NCBI RefSeq assembly: GCF_003173735.1
Contig: NZ_CP029551.1
Coordinates: 3,000,001-3,064,000, forward strand
Length of the DNA: 64,000 nucleotides
From: Methylobacterium radiodurans
GTDB lineage: Bacteria > Pseudomonadota > Alphaproteobacteria > Rhizobiales > Beijerinckiaceae
Direction: 5' to 3'
Positions 11,265-20,122 of the stretch are shown here, one piece after another; position 1 is the stretch's first letter; every line of letters begins with the position of its first letter. The notes below the pieces were generated by a model that saw only the letters and a program-made list of their open reading frames with translations, was not told where the DNA came from and did not search any database. The translations under genes and the position numbers were made by a program.

Positions 11265-11750
11265 ATGAGCGCCGTGAAGGCGGCGGCCCGGCCGCAGGAG
11301 GCCGGGACCGCCTACGAGGACGACTTCTACACCTGGACGCAGGAGCAGGGCGCGCGTCTGCGCGCCGGCGACTTCGCGGGTCTCGACCTCGAAAACCTCG
11401 CCGAGGAGATCGAGACCTTAGGGCGGACCGAATTCAACAGCCTGGTCAGCGCCTGGCGCGTGATCCTGCTGCACATGCTGAAATGGGACCATCAGCCCGA
11501 GCGCCGGACGCGAAGCTGGGCCATATCGATCCGAACGCACCGAAACAGGGCGGCGGACGTGCTGAAAGACAATCCCGGTCTGAAGAGTCGCCTGACGGAT
11601 TCCCTGGTGCGGGCCTATCGCGATGCGCGAGACGAGGCCTCGGGTGAGACGGGCCTGCCCATCAGGGTCTTCCCGACCGCCTGCCCCTACACCCGGGAGG
11701 AGATGCTCGCGCGCCCCTTCCCGGCCGACCCCGACGACACGACCGACTGA
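11265..11750 (+). CDS. DUF29 domain protein inserted in the his operon
   Basis: A 161-residue protein of the DUF29 family. It shows the family pattern: YEDDFYTWTQEQGARLRAGD, then LDLENLAEEIETLGRTEFNSL, then a helical region HMLKWDHQPERRTRSWAISI, and a C-terminal FPTACPYTREEML. The family is common in cyanobacteria and scattered in proteobacteria. Its function is unknown and it is often found in multiple or mobile copies. Here it lies 39 bp after hisA and 9 bp before hisF, so it is probably co-transcribed. No part looks truncated. Its position between hisA and hisF is unusual and suggests later insertion. Confidence 0.85.
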   Translation: MSAVKAAARPQEAGTAYEDDFYTWTQEQGARLRAGDFAGLDLENLAEEIETLGRTEFNSLVSAWRVILLHMLKWDHQPERRTRSWAISIRTHRNRAADVLKDNPGLKSRLTDSLVRAYRDARDEASGETGLPIRVFPTACPYTREEMLARPFPADPDDTTD

Positions 11751-11759
11751 GATCCCGTC

Positions 11760-12536
11760 TTGCTCAAGACCCGCATCATCCCCTGCCTCGACGTCAAGGA
11801 CGGCCGCGTCGTCAAGGGCGTGCAGTTTCTCGAACTCCGCGACGCGGGCGATCCCGTGGAGGCCGCCAAGGCCTACGACGCGGCCGGCGCGGACGAGCTC
11901 TGCTTCCTCGACATCACCGCGAGCCACGAGGCCCGCGGCACGCTGCTCGACGTGGTGAGCCGCACGGCCGAGGCCTGCTTCATGCCGCTGACCGTCGGCG
12001 GCGGCGTGCGGGCCGTGGAGGACGTGCGGGCGCTGCTGCTCGCGGGTGCCGACAAGGTCGCGATCAACACGGCCGCCGTGAAGGACCCGGATCTGGTGGC
12101 CCGCGCGGCGGAGAAGTTCGGCGCGCAGTGCATCGTGGTGGCGATCGACGCCAAGCGCGTCTCCGGTCCCGGGGAGCCGGCCCGCTGGGAGATCTTCACC
12201 CATGGCGGGCGCAACCCGACCGGGCTCGACGCGATCGCCTTCGCCCGCACGGTTGCGGCCAAGGGGGCGGGCGAGCTGCTCGTCACCTCGATGGACCGGG
12301 ACGGCACCCGCTCGGGCTACGACCTAGCGCTGACCCGCGCGATCACGGACGCGGTCGCCGTGCCGGTGATCGCCTCGGGCGGCGTCGGCGGCCTCGACGA
12401 CCTCGTGGCGGGCGTGGCCGAGGGAGGCGCCAGCGCGGTGCTGGCCGCCTCCATCTTCCACTTCGGCCAGCACAGCGTGGCCGAGGCCAAGGCCCATATG
12501 GCGGCGGCCGGCCTCGCCATGCGGCTCGACGCGTGA
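11760..12536 (+). CDS. hisF: Imidazole glycerol phosphate synthase cyclase subunit
   Basis: The 258-residue beta/alpha barrel cyclase of the HisFH complex. From a TTG start at 11760 it begins [20 protein letters not shown], the family N terminus with the catalytic Asp in [12 protein letters not shown]. The second catalytic Asp is in [17 protein letters not shown], and phosphate-binding loops appear as [15 protein letters not shown] and [13 protein letters not shown]. The TTG start is supported by exact agreement with the family start; no better upstream codon exists. It is followed by a small hairpin and then hisE 151 bp downstream. Confidence 0.97.
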   Translation: MLKTRIIPCLDVKDGRVVKGVQFLELRDAGDPVEAAKAYDAAGADELCFLDITASHEARGTLLDVVSRTAEACFMPLTVGGGVRAVEDVRALLLAGADKVAINTAAVKDPDLVARAAEKFGAQCIVVAIDAKRVSGPGEPARWEIFTHGGRNPTGLDAIAFARTVAAKGAGELLVTSMDRDGTRSGYDLALTRAITDAVAVPVIASGGVGGLDDLVAGVAEGGASAVLAASIFHFGQHSVAEAKAHMAAAGLAMRLDA

Positions 12537-12576
12537 ACGGACGCGGGCCGCGGATGCGGCCTCGGTACGAAAGACG

Positions 12577-12593
12577 GATGGGGAGGCCCCATC
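12577..12593 (+). other. Hairpin downstream of hisF
   Basis: GATGGGG (12577-12583) pairs perfectly with CCCCATC (12587-12593) around a 3-base loop. No T tract follows, so termination is doubtful. It lies in the 151-bp gap between hisF and hisE, where a TTGACG (12629-12634) could be part of a separate promoter for hisE-coaA. Confidence 0.4.
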
Positions 12594-12687
12594 ATCTGTT
12601 AGCCGGGCGGCTTGCTCCCGGGCGGACGTTGACGCAATTTCCCGCCACACGCGGCGCCGTTGCGGGCCCCCAGATGCACGGTGTTGC

Positions 12688-13011
12688 ATGAGTGATTACA
12701 CCCTGAACGATCTCGCGCGGCTGGTCGCGAGCCGCGCCGGGACCTCCCCGGACGCCTCCTACACGGCCAAGCTCCTGGCGGGCGGCCCCGCCAAGGCCGC
12801 CAAGAAGCTCGGCGAGGAGGCGGTGGAGGCCGCCATCGCCGCCGTGCAGGGCGACCGCGCCGGGCTGACGGCCGAGGCCGCGGACGTGCTCTACCACCTC
12901 GTCGTGGTGCTCCAGGCGGGCGGCGTCAGCCTCGACGCGGTGATGGCGGAGCTGGAGCGACGCACGGCCCAGAGCGGGCTCGCCGAGAAGGCCGCGAGGC
13001 GCCACACATGA
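12688..13011 (+). CDS. hisE: Phosphoribosyl-ATP pyrophosphatase
   Basis: A 107-residue MazG-like all-alpha pyrophosphatase that hydrolyses PR-ATP to PR-AMP in the second step of histidine synthesis. The signature region [20 protein letters not shown] carries the conserved Glu metal ligands, followed by [20 protein letters not shown]. It is monofunctional, not fused to HisI. Its TGA overlaps the ATG of coaA (ATGA at 13008-13011), so the two are translationally coupled. Confidence 0.96.
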   Translation: MSDYTLNDLARLVASRAGTSPDASYTAKLLAGGPAKAAKKLGEEAVEAAIAAVQGDRAGLTAEAADVLYHLVVVLQAGGVSLDAVMAELERRTAQSGLAEKAARRHT

Positions 13012-14009
13012 GCTTCGCGCCGGCCCCGATCGGCGAGACCGGCCAGGATCCGGTGACCGGCGCGGGCTCGGACCGGCTCTCGCCCTATCGCCGCTTCAGC
13101 CGGGACGAGTGGGCGAGCCTGCGCGCCGACACGCCGCTCACCCTCTCGAGCGAGGATCTGACCCGGCTTCAATCGATCAACGACCCCATCTCGATCGAGG
13201 AGGTGGTGGCGATCTACCTGCCGCTCTCGCGCCTGCTCTCGCTCTACGTCGCGGCGACCCAGGGGCTGTTCAAGGCGACGCAGCGCTTCCTCATCGCAGA
13301 GCGCGAGCGCAAGGCCCCCTACATCATCGGGCTCGCGGGCTCGGTCGCGGTCGGCAAGTCGACCACAGCCCGCATCCTGGCGGCGCTGCTCGCCCGCTGG
13401 CCCAACACCCCGAAGGTCGATCTCGTCACCACGGACGGCTTCCTGCTGCCGAACGCCGAGCTCGCCGCCGCCGGCCTGATGGAGCGCAAGGGCTTCCCCG
13501 AAAGCTACGACACGGCCGCCCTCCTGCGCTTCCTGCACGACGTGAAGTCCGGCCACGGCCGCGTGACGGCGCCGCTCTACTCGCACCTCGTCTACGACCG
13601 GGTGCCCGGCGAGGAGCGGGTGGTGGAGAGCCCCGATATCCTGATCGTCGAGGGGCTGAACGTGCTCCAGCCCGCCCGGCTGCCGCGGGACGGCACGGCG
13701 ATCCCCTTCGTGTCGGACTTCTTCGACTTCTCGATCTACCTCGACGGGCACGAGGACGACCTGCACCGCTGGTACGTCACCCGCTTCATGAAGCTGCGCC
13801 AGACGGCCTTCCGCGATCCGCGCTCCTACTTCCGCAAATACGCCGAGGTGCCGGAGGCGGAGGCGCTCGCCATCGCCGACCGGCTCTGGACCACGATCAA
13901 CCTGCCGAACCTCGTCGAGAACATTCTGCCGACGCGCCAGCGCGCCAGCCTGATCCTGTCGAAGGGCGCGAGCCACCGCATCGAGAGCGTGGCGCTGCGC
14001 CGGCTCTGA
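13008..14009 (+). CDS. coaA: Pantothenate kinase type I
   Basis: A 333-residue prokaryotic type I pantothenate kinase, the first step of coenzyme A synthesis. The P-loop [14 protein letters not shown] is at about residue 110. Downstream conserved stretches are [21 protein letters not shown] and [14 protein letters not shown]-terminal [20 protein letters not shown] is family-typical. The ATG overlaps the hisE stop. This hisE-coaA arrangement is conserved in many alphaproteobacteria. It converges on thpR with 7 bp between stops. Confidence 0.97.
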   Translation: MSFAPAPIGETGQDPVTGAGSDRLSPYRRFSRDEWASLRADTPLTLSSEDLTRLQSINDPISIEEVVAIYLPLSRLLSLYVAATQGLFKATQRFLIAERERKAPYIIGLAGSVAVGKSTTARILAALLARWPNTPKVDLVTTDGFLLPNAELAAAGLMERKGFPESYDTAALLRFLHDVKSGHGRVTAPLYSHLVYDRVPGEERVVESPDILIVEGLNVLQPARLPRDGTAIPFVSDFFDFSIYLDGHEDDLHRWYVTRFMKLRQTAFRDPRSYFRKYAEVPEAEALAIADRLWTTINLPNLVENILPTRQRASLILSKGASHRIESVALRRL

Positions 14010-14016
14010 GGCGCGA

Positions 14017-14556
14017 TCAGGCGAAGGGAAACTCGGCCTCGGCAATGTAGGGACCGCCCCCCGTCGATTCGCGGGCCGAGAATACGGTGACGGCGTGGGC
14101 CTCGAAGCGCAGCGGCTCGAACAGGCCGCTCTGGGCGACGTACATCGCCACCGCCTCGGGGCTCGCCTCGCGCTTCAGGCGCGCGAGCGTGACGTGGGGC
14201 GTGAACCGCCTCGTCTCGGGCGCGACGCCGGCCCGGCGCACCAGCCGTTCCTGCTCGGCCTGCAGGTCCATCAGGCCCGGATCCTGGGCCACCGCCGCGA
14301 AGAGCGCCCGCGGCCGGTCGCCCCCGAAGGCGCCGAGCCCCTCCAACACGACCGAAACCGGATCCCGCGCGCGCAGGCCGGCGAGCGCCTCCAGCACGTC
14401 CTCGGCCACGTCCGCGTCGATGTCGCCGAGGAAGCGGAGCGTGACGTGGTAGTCGGCCGCCTCGACCCAGCGGGCGCCGGGCAGGCCGCCGCGGAAGCGG
14501 GCGAGGCGCTCGCCGATCTCCGAGGGCACGGCGAGCGCGGTGAACAGGCGCGGCAT
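14017..14556 (-). CDS. thpR: RNA 2',3'-cyclic phosphodiesterase (2'-5' RNA ligase family)
   Basis: A 179-residue 2H-phosphoesterase superfamily protein. Both HxT motifs are visible, in YHVTLRFLGD (N-terminal half) and TPHVTLARLK (C-terminal half), and these form the active site. The N terminus PRLFTALAVPSEIGERL is the family start, so the ATG at 14556 is preferred over the upstream in-frame start. The physiological substrate of bacterial ThpR is poorly defined. It lies 13 bp downstream of tesA on the same strand and probably shares its transcript. Confidence 0.93.
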   Translation of the reverse strand: MPRLFTALAVPSEIGERLARFRGGLPGARWVEAADYHVTLRFLGDIDADVAEDVLEALAGLRARDPVSVVLEGLGAFGGDRPRALFAAVAQDPGLMDLQAEQERLVRRAGVAPETRRFTPHVTLARLKREASPEAVAMYVAQSGLFEPLRFEAHAVTVFSARESTGGGPYIAEAEFPFA

Positions 14557-14569
14557 GGTCCGGCTCCCC

Positions 14570-15250
14570 TCAGCGCTCGGGCTTGCCGAGCCGGGTGAGG
14601 AAGCTCTCAACCGTGGGCAGGATGCCGGCCACGATCGCCTCGACGCCCCGCGGGTTCGGGTGCAGGCCGTCGTCGAGGTTGAGGCCGCGCTCGCCCGCGA
14701 CGCCCGCCAGGAAGAACGGGTAGAGTACCAGCCCGTGCTGCTTGGCGAGATCGGGATAGATCGCGTCGAAGCGGGCGACGTAGTCCGGCCCGAGATTGGC
14801 CGAGGCCCGCATCCCCGCGAGCAGGACTGGAATGCCGCGGCCTTTCAGCCGCGCGATGATCGTGTCGAGCGCCTTCCGGGTCACCGCGGGGTCGGTGCCG
14901 CGCAGCATGTCGTTGGCGCCGAGTTCGAGGATGACGCCGTCGGTCCCGTCCGGCACCGACCAGTCGACCCGGTCGAGCCCGCCCGTCGAGGTGTCGCCCG
15001 AGACGCCGGCATTGGCGACCGTGACGGTGTGTCCCTTCTTCTTCAGCTCCCGCTCCAGAACCGCCGGGAAGGCGGCCTCCGCCGGCAAGCGATAGCCGGC
15101 CGTGAGGCTGTCGCCGAGCGCCACGAGGTTGAGCGGACGGGCGGTCTGCGCCCCCGCCGGGAGCATGGCCGGCATCAGCAGCACCAGGACGGCGAGGAGG
15201 AGAGCACCGAGACGGGGCAGACGCCGCGCGGCAGAGCCATCATGGCGCAC
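14570..15250 (-). CDS. tesA: Arylesterase / multifunctional acyl-CoA thioesterase I (SGNH hydrolase)
   Basis: A 226-residue SGNH/GDSL esterase. A GTG at 15250, preceded by an AGAGGATGGAAGG-like binding site, gives a signal peptide (LGALLLAVLVLLMPAMLPAG then AQTA), so the enzyme is periplasmic. An alternative ATG lies at 15292. Block I is VALGDSLTAGY with the nucleophile Ser, block III is LELGANDMLRG, and block V DGLHPNPRG carries the catalytic Asp/His. It is divergent from the ATPase/permease genes at 15398, the same neighbourhood as E. coli tesA-ybbA-ybbP. It hydrolyses acyl thioesters or aryl esters; the natural substrate is unknown. Confidence 0.92.
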   Translation of the reverse strand: MRHDGSAARRLPRLGALLLAVLVLLMPAMLPAGAQTARPLNLVALGDSLTAGYRLPAEAAFPAVLERELKKKGHTVTVANAGVSGDTSTGGLDRVDWSVPDGTDGVILELGANDMLRGTDPAVTRKALDTIIARLKGRGIPVLLAGMRASANLGPDYVARFDAIYPDLAKQHGLVLYPFFLAGVAGERGLNLDDGLHPNPRGVEAIVAGILPTVESFLTRLGKPER

Positions 15251-15397
15251 CCGCCTTCCATCCTCTTGGCGTGCGCCCGGAGATGAGCCCATATCGCCCC
15301 CGCAACAGCCGGGTGTCGTCGCGCACCGATTTCGCTGCCGCCACACCCGAGCCTCATCCGCCATGCTTCCCGTCATCGCGCACAGATCGGCCTCCCG

Positions 15398-16147
15398 GTG
15401 AGCACAGACAAGACCCGAGACACGAGCGGCGCCCAGTTGGTCGGCCCTGCGGTCGGCCTGCGCGACATCGATCTCAGCCTGGGGCGGGGCGCGGCCCGCG
15501 TCCACGTGCTGCGGGGCATCTCGCTCGACGTCGCCCGCGGCGAGGCGGTCGGCCTCGTCGGGCCCTCCGGGTCGGGCAAGTCGACGCTGCTCATGGTGAT
15601 GGCCGGGCTGGAGCGGCCGGATTCCGGCACGATCCGGATCGACGACACCGATCTCCGCGGCCTGGACGAGGACGCGTTGGCACGCTTCCGCGGCCGGCGG
15701 ATCGGCATCGTGTTCCAGGCCTTCCACCTCGTGCCGACCATGACGGCGCTCGAGAACGTGGCGCTGCCCCTCGAACTCGCCGACCGGCCGGAGGCTCATG
15801 CCCGCGCCAGAGCGGAACTGGAGGCGGTCGGGCTCGGCCACAGGCTGCACCATTACCCGGCTCAGCTCTCGGGCGGCGAGCAGCAGCGCGTCGCCATCGC
15901 CCGCGCGGTCGCGCCCGATCCCGCGATCCTGGTGGCCGACGAGCCGACTGGGAACCTCGACGAGACCACGGGCCGGCAGATCGTGGACCTGCTGTTCCGG
16001 CTGAAGCGCGACCGTGGCGCCACCCTGGTCCTCGTCACCCACGATCCCGGCCTCGCCCGGCTCTGCGACCGCACCATCCGGATGCGCTCCGGCCGGATCG
16101 AGGCGGAAGCCGGCGACACTCCCGTCACCGCACCGGCGAGCGCCTGA
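15398..16147 (+). CDS. ABC transporter ATP-binding protein (YbbA/LolD type)
   Basis: A 249-residue ATPase of the MacB/LolD/YbbA group from a GTG start at 15398. Walker A is GPSGSGKST, the signature is LSGGEQQRVAIARA, and Walker B is ILVADEPTGNLD, the DEPTGNLD variant typical of this group. The Q-loop region is GIVFQAFHLVPTMTALENV. It pairs with the FtsX-like permease whose ATG overlaps its stop (TGATG at 16145-16149). Divergent orientation from tesA suggests it is YbbA-like, not the lipoprotein exporter LolD. Function inferred: mechanotransmission or extraction of a membrane substrate. Confidence 0.92.
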   Translation: MSTDKTRDTSGAQLVGPAVGLRDIDLSLGRGAARVHVLRGISLDVARGEAVGLVGPSGSGKSTLLMVMAGLERPDSGTIRIDDTDLRGLDEDALARFRGRRIGIVFQAFHLVPTMTALENVALPLELADRPEAHARARAELEAVGLGHRLHHYPAQLSGGEQQRVAIARAVAPDPAILVADEPTGNLDETTGRQIVDLLFRLKRDRGATLVLVTHDPGLARLCDRTIRMRSGRIEAEAGDTPVTAPASA

Positions 16148-18711
16148 TGCACGGCACCTTCACCCCGCCCGAGCGGGCGCGCCGCCTGCCGCTGATCCTG
16201 CGCCTCGCGCTCCGGGAGTTCCGCGGCGGGCTCTCGGGCTTCGGCGTCTTCCTCGCCTGCATCGCGCTCGGCGTCATGGCGATCGCGGGTGTCACCTCGA
16301 TCTCGCGCTCGCTCTCGGACGGGCTCGGCCGCGAGGGCCGGCGCATCCTCGGCGGCGACCTCAGCTACAGCCTGATCAACCGCGAGGCGACGCCGGAGGA
16401 GCGCGCCGCGCTGGCCCGCGAGGGCCGGGTCGGCACCGTCGCGACGCTCCGCGCCATGGCGGTGGCGGGCGAGGGCGCCGCTCTGGTCGAGCTGAAGGCG
16501 ATCGACGAGGCCTATCCGCTGGCGGGCGTCCTCGTCACCGAGCCGCACGCGGAGCTGGCGGAGCTGCTCGGCCCCCGCGACGGCGTGCCGGGCGCCGTCG
16601 CCGACCCGGCCCTCCTGACCCGGCTCGACCTGAAGGTCGGCGACCGGATCACGCTCGCGGGCCACCCCTTCGCGATCCGCGCCACGGTCGTGAGCGAGCC
16701 CGACAAGATCGCGGGCGGGCTCGGCTTCGGGCCGCGCCTTATCATCACCCAGGAGGCGCTGCGCACCACCGGCCTCGTCCAGCCGGGCAGCCTCAACCGC
16801 TGGAGCTACCGCATCGCGGTGCCGAGCGCCTCGGACGCCGCGCTGGACGCGGCCGCCGCCCGCATCGCCGAGGCCGCGCCGGAGGCCGGCTGGGAGATGC
16901 GCGCGCGCTCCAACGCCGATCCCCGCTTCGCCAAGAGCATCGAGCGCTTCACCCAGTTCCTCACGCTCGTCGGCCTCACGGCGCTCATCGTCGGGGGTGT
17001 GGGCGTCGCGAACGCCGTGCACGCCTTCGTGGAACGCAAGCGTGGCTCGATCGCCACGCTGAAGAGCGTTGGCGCGCCGGGATCGCAGGTGGTCGGGCTC
17101 TATCTGGTACAGGTGATGCTGATCGCGGGCCTCGGCACTCTCGCGGGTCTGGTCCTTGGGGCGGGACTGCCCTTCGCGATCGACGCCCTGTTCCACGACG
17201 CGCTGCCGTTGCCGCTCAACCCGACGCTGGCGCCGGGCGAGCTGCTGCTGGCCGCCGCCTACGGACTGCTCACCGCTTTCGCCTTCGCGATCACGCCGCT
17301 CGGCCGTGCCCACGACGTGCCGGTCTCGGGGCTGTTCCGCGACACGGTCGATCCGTCCGCCCGGAAGCCGCGTGCGCGCTATCGGGTGATGCTCGCCGCC
17401 GCTCTACTCGCCCTGGTGGCGCTTGCCGTTGCCACGGCCTTCGACAAGCGGGTCGCGCTGGTCTTCATCGCGGCGGCCGGCCTGGCCTTCGGGCTGCTGC
17501 GGCTCGTGGCGACGGGCCTGATGGCGCTCGCCCGCCGCCTGCCGCGCCCGCGCCGCGCGGCGCCGCGCATGGCGCTGGCGAACCTCTACCGGCCGGGCGC
17601 GCTGACACCCACCATCGTGCTCTCGCTCGGCCTCGGCGTGACGCTCCTCGTGACGCTCAGCGTGATCGACGCCAACGTGCGGCGAACGATCTCGGCGAGC
17701 CTGCCCGCGAAGGCGCCGAACCTGTTCTTCCTCGACATCCCCTCGGCCGAGGCCGACCGGTTCCACGACTTCCTGGCCAAGGCCGCGCCGGATGGCAAGA
17801 TCGAGCGCGTGCCGATGATGCGCGGGCGCATCGTCGCCCTCGACGGCGTGCCGGCGGGCAAGATCCGCCCGCCGGAGGACGCCGCCTGGGTGCTCGACGG
17901 CGACCGGGGCATCACCTACGCGGCGGACCTGCCGGAGGGCTCGGTGCTGACGGCGGGCCGGTGGTGGAGCGCCGAGGAGGCGAAGACCCCGCTCGTCTCC
18001 TTCGAGGCGGAACTCGCGCGCCAGCTCGGGCTGAAGATCGGCAGCGAGGTCACGGTCAACGTGCTCGGCCGCAACGTGACCGCGCGGATCGCGAACCTGC
18101 GCAAGGTCGAGTGGCGCAACCTCGGCATCAACTTCGTGATGGTGTTCTCGCCCGGCACCTTCCGGGGCGCGCCGCACGCCGACCTCGCGACGCTGAGCTT
18201 GGCCGGCGGCACCGACGGGGCGGCCGAGAACCGCATCCTGCGCGACGTCGCCCATACCTTCCCGTCGGTCACCAGCGTGCGGGTGAAGGACGCCCTCGAC
18301 GCGGTCGGCGACCTCGTGGGCAAGCTGGTTCTGGCGATCCGCGGCGCGAGCGCGGTCGCGGTGCTGGCGAGCCTCTTCGTTCTCGCGGGTGCGGTCGCGG
18401 CCGGTCACCGCGCCCGGCTCTACGACGCCGTGGTGCTGAAGGTGCTGGGGGCCGGCCGCGGCCGCCTGCTCGCCGCCTACGGCATCGAATACGGCGCATT
18501 GGGACTGGCCACCGCGCTCTTCGGGATGATCGCCGGTGCGCTCGCCGGCTGGGTCATCGTCACGAAGGTGATGCGGCTCGACTTCGCGCTCGACCTCTCG
18601 GGCGCGCTCGTCGCGGCCGGGCTCGCGGTGGTCCTGGCGGTCGGCCTCGGCCTTGCCGGCACCTGGCGCATCCTGGGGCAGAAGCCCGCGCCCTACCTGC
18701 GCGGGCTGTGA
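16147..18711 (+). CDS. FtsX-like ABC permease (YbbP type)
   Basis: An 854-residue inner-membrane protein with an N-terminal helix (about 35-55), a periplasmic MacB-like domain, three helices near 275-395, more helices near 405-470 and 490-520, a second periplasmic domain, and three C-terminal helices. This ten-helix, double FtsX-domain layout is the YbbP family. It partners with the ATPase at 15398, with overlapping stop and start. In E. coli the equivalent set neighbours tesA, as here. The substrate is unknown. Typical FtsX-region motif: RKRGSIATLKSVGA. Confidence 0.92.
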   Translation: MHGTFTPPERARRLPLILRLALREFRGGLSGFGVFLACIALGVMAIAGVTSISRSLSDGLGREGRRILGGDLSYSLINREATPEERAALAREGRVGTVATLRAMAVAGEGAALVELKAIDEAYPLAGVLVTEPHAELAELLGPRDGVPGAVADPALLTRLDLKVGDRITLAGHPFAIRATVVSEPDKIAGGLGFGPRLIITQEALRTTGLVQPGSLNRWSYRIAVPSASDAALDAAAARIAEAAPEAGWEMRARSNADPRFAKSIERFTQFLTLVGLTALIVGGVGVANAVHAFVERKRGSIATLKSVGAPGSQVVGLYLVQVMLIAGLGTLAGLVLGAGLPFAIDALFHDALPLPLNPTLAPGELLLAAAYGLLTAFAFAITPLGRAHDVPVSGLFRDTVDPSARKPRARYRVMLAAALLALVALAVATAFDKRVALVFIAAAGLAFGLLRLVATGLMALARRLPRPRRAAPRMALANLYRPGALTPTIVLSLGLGVTLLVTLSVIDANVRRTISASLPAKAPNLFFLDIPSAEADRFHDFLAKAAPDGKIERVPMMRGRIVALDGVPAGKIRPPEDAAWVLDGDRGITYAADLPEGSVLTAGRWWSAEEAKTPLVSFEAELARQLGLKIGSEVTVNVLGRNVTARIANLRKVEWRNLGINFVMVFSPGTFRGAPHADLATLSLAGGTDGAAENRILRDVAHTFPSVTSVRVKDALDAVGDLVGKLVLAIRGASAVAVLASLFVLAGAVAAGHRARLYDAVVLKVLGAGRGRLLAAYGIEYGALGLATALFGMIAGALAGWVIVTKVMRLDFALDLSGALVAAGLAVVLAVGLGLAGTWRILGQKPAPYLRGL

Positions 18712-18745
18712 GCGGGAGCGAAGAGGGCAGGGAGGGGAGCGATCC

Positions 18746-18876
18746 CTACGGCGTCCGCTCCGTCTCGGCTTCCATGTCGCGGCGCAGAACAGCGTTCATC
18801 CGGGCTTGGAAGTCGCGGCCGCCCTGCTTGAGGAAGTCCACGACGTCCAGCCGGTGCATCGATCGGTGCATCGATC
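18746..18876 (-). pseudogene. Remnant of a BrnA/DUF4415-type antitoxin (C-terminal part)
   Basis: The minus frame ending at 18746 reads LDVVDFLKQGGRDFQARMNAV followed by LRRDMEAE. This closely resembles the C-terminal ribbon-helix-helix part of BrnA/DUF4415 antitoxins (pattern DVVxxFKxxGxGYQTRINAVLRxYM). Upstream the frame stays open but the antitoxin N terminus is not recognisable, and no BrnT-like toxin gene adjoins it. A 12-bp direct repeat GGTGCATCGATC at 18853-18864 and 18865-18876 sits exactly where similarity stops. I infer a truncated toxin-antitoxin relic in the 490-bp gap between the YbbP-type permease and the Bax-inhibitor gene. Confidence 0.45.
18853..18876. repeat. 12-bp perfect tandem repeat
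   Basis: GGTGCATCGATC occurs twice head to tail (18853-18864, 18865-18876) at the edge of the antitoxin-like remnant. It may mark the rearrangement that truncated the gene. Confidence 0.7.
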
Positions 18877-19200
18877 CCCGCGGCTCGTCCGGGCGACGGA
18901 GCGCGCCCGCGGTGGGTGGGGCCGATCGGATCAGCGCGGCACCGCGGCCGTCCGTAGATCGGGCCGGCGAGCGTGACCGGAGCGCCGAACGACGGCCGGC
19001 GAGCACCGTTTAATCCCGAATTTCATGAACAAAATTAAAGGATTCGGGCCCCGAAAACAGGCCCTGCAAGCTCGGCGGAGGCCTTGTGTGCAGCCTCGCG
19101 ACGCAACATATTCGATCACGAGGCGCTCTTCGGCGCCAGAGGTCCTGCGTGGGCCTCGCCCTGAACACCACGCTGAGAGAGCATCCTCAAGGGAACTCCC

Positions 19201-19971
19201 ATGGCATTCGACAACAGCCCCTTCCGGTACGGCGCCCAGCAGGCGCCGGGATACGCCGGCACGCAGGTCGACGTCGACCAGGGCCTGCGCAGCTTCATGC
19301 TCGGCGTCTACAACAACATGGTCGTCGGCCTCGGCATCTCGGGCCTCGTCGCGCTCGGCCTCAACATGGCCGCGACCACCGCGACGGCGACCGGCAAGCT
19401 CGCGCTGACGCCCTTTGGTCAGACCCTCTACAACAGCCCCCTCAAGTGGGTGCTGATGTTCGCCCCCCTCGTGTTCATCTTCGTCTTCTCGATGCGGATG
19501 GACCGGATGTCGGCCTCATCCGCCCGGACGATGTTCTTCGCCTTCGCGGCCGTGATGGGTGCGTCGATGTCGACGCTGCTCCTCGTCTTCACGGGCGCGA
19601 GCGTGGTGCGGGTGTTCTTCATCACCGCGGCGACCTTCGGCGGCCTGAGTCTCTACGGCTACACCACGAAGCGCAGCCTCTCGGGGATGGGCTCGTTCCT
19701 GATCATGGGCCTGATCGGTCTGATCATCGCCTCGCTGGTCAACATCTTCCTGGCCTCGAGCGCGCTGCAGTTCGCGATCTCGCTGCTCGGCGTGCTGATC
19801 TTCGCGGGCCTCACCGCCTACGACACGCAGAAGCTGAAAGAGATGTATCTCTACAGCGGCTTCGACGCCGAGGGCGCGGCCAAGATGTCGGTGAACGGCG
19901 CGCTGACGCTGTACCTCGACTTCATCAACATGTTCCAGTTCCTGCTCTCGCTCCTCGGCGACCGCCGCTGA
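19201..19971 (+). CDS. Bax inhibitor-1 / YccA family membrane protein
   Basis: A 256-residue protein with seven hydrophobic segments of the BI-1/YccA (UPF0005) family. The characteristic C-terminal motif FAGLTAYDTQKLKEMY is present, along with the polytopic core from residue 35 onward. Family members are pH-sensitive calcium leak channels or FtsH-interacting proteins; the exact role in alphaproteobacteria is not established. Upstream (19010-19060) is an unusually AT-rich stretch that probably holds the promoter. A strong terminator follows at 19997. The gene is monocistronic. Confidence 0.93.
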   Translation: MAFDNSPFRYGAQQAPGYAGTQVDVDQGLRSFMLGVYNNMVVGLGISGLVALGLNMAATTATATGKLALTPFGQTLYNSPLKWVLMFAPLVFIFVFSMRMDRMSASSARTMFFAFAAVMGASMSTLLLVFTGASVVRVFFITAATFGGLSLYGYTTKRSLSGMGSFLIMGLIGLIIASLVNIFLASSALQFAISLLGVLIFAGLTAYDTQKLKEMYLYSGFDAEGAAKMSVNGALTLYLDFINMFQFLLSLLGDRR

Positions 19972-19996
19972 GCCTGACAGGTCCGGAACGGACGGA

Positions 19997-20024
19997 AAGC
20001 CCCGGCGCGAGCCGGGGCTTTTTT
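19997..20024 (+). terminator. Intrinsic terminator after the Bax-inhibitor gene
   Basis: AAGCCCCGGC (19997-20006) pairs perfectly with GCCGGGGCTT (20011-20020) around GCGA, followed by a run of six T (20019-20024). A textbook rho-independent terminator. Confidence 0.93.
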
Positions 20025-20122
20025 CATGGGCGATTTTCGTGGGTAAGCGCCGGGCCAGCGGTGAACCGCCGCAGCGCGGGATTTGTGGGGAAACGGACCG
20101 TCCCGCGCCGGATTGCCCGGCC

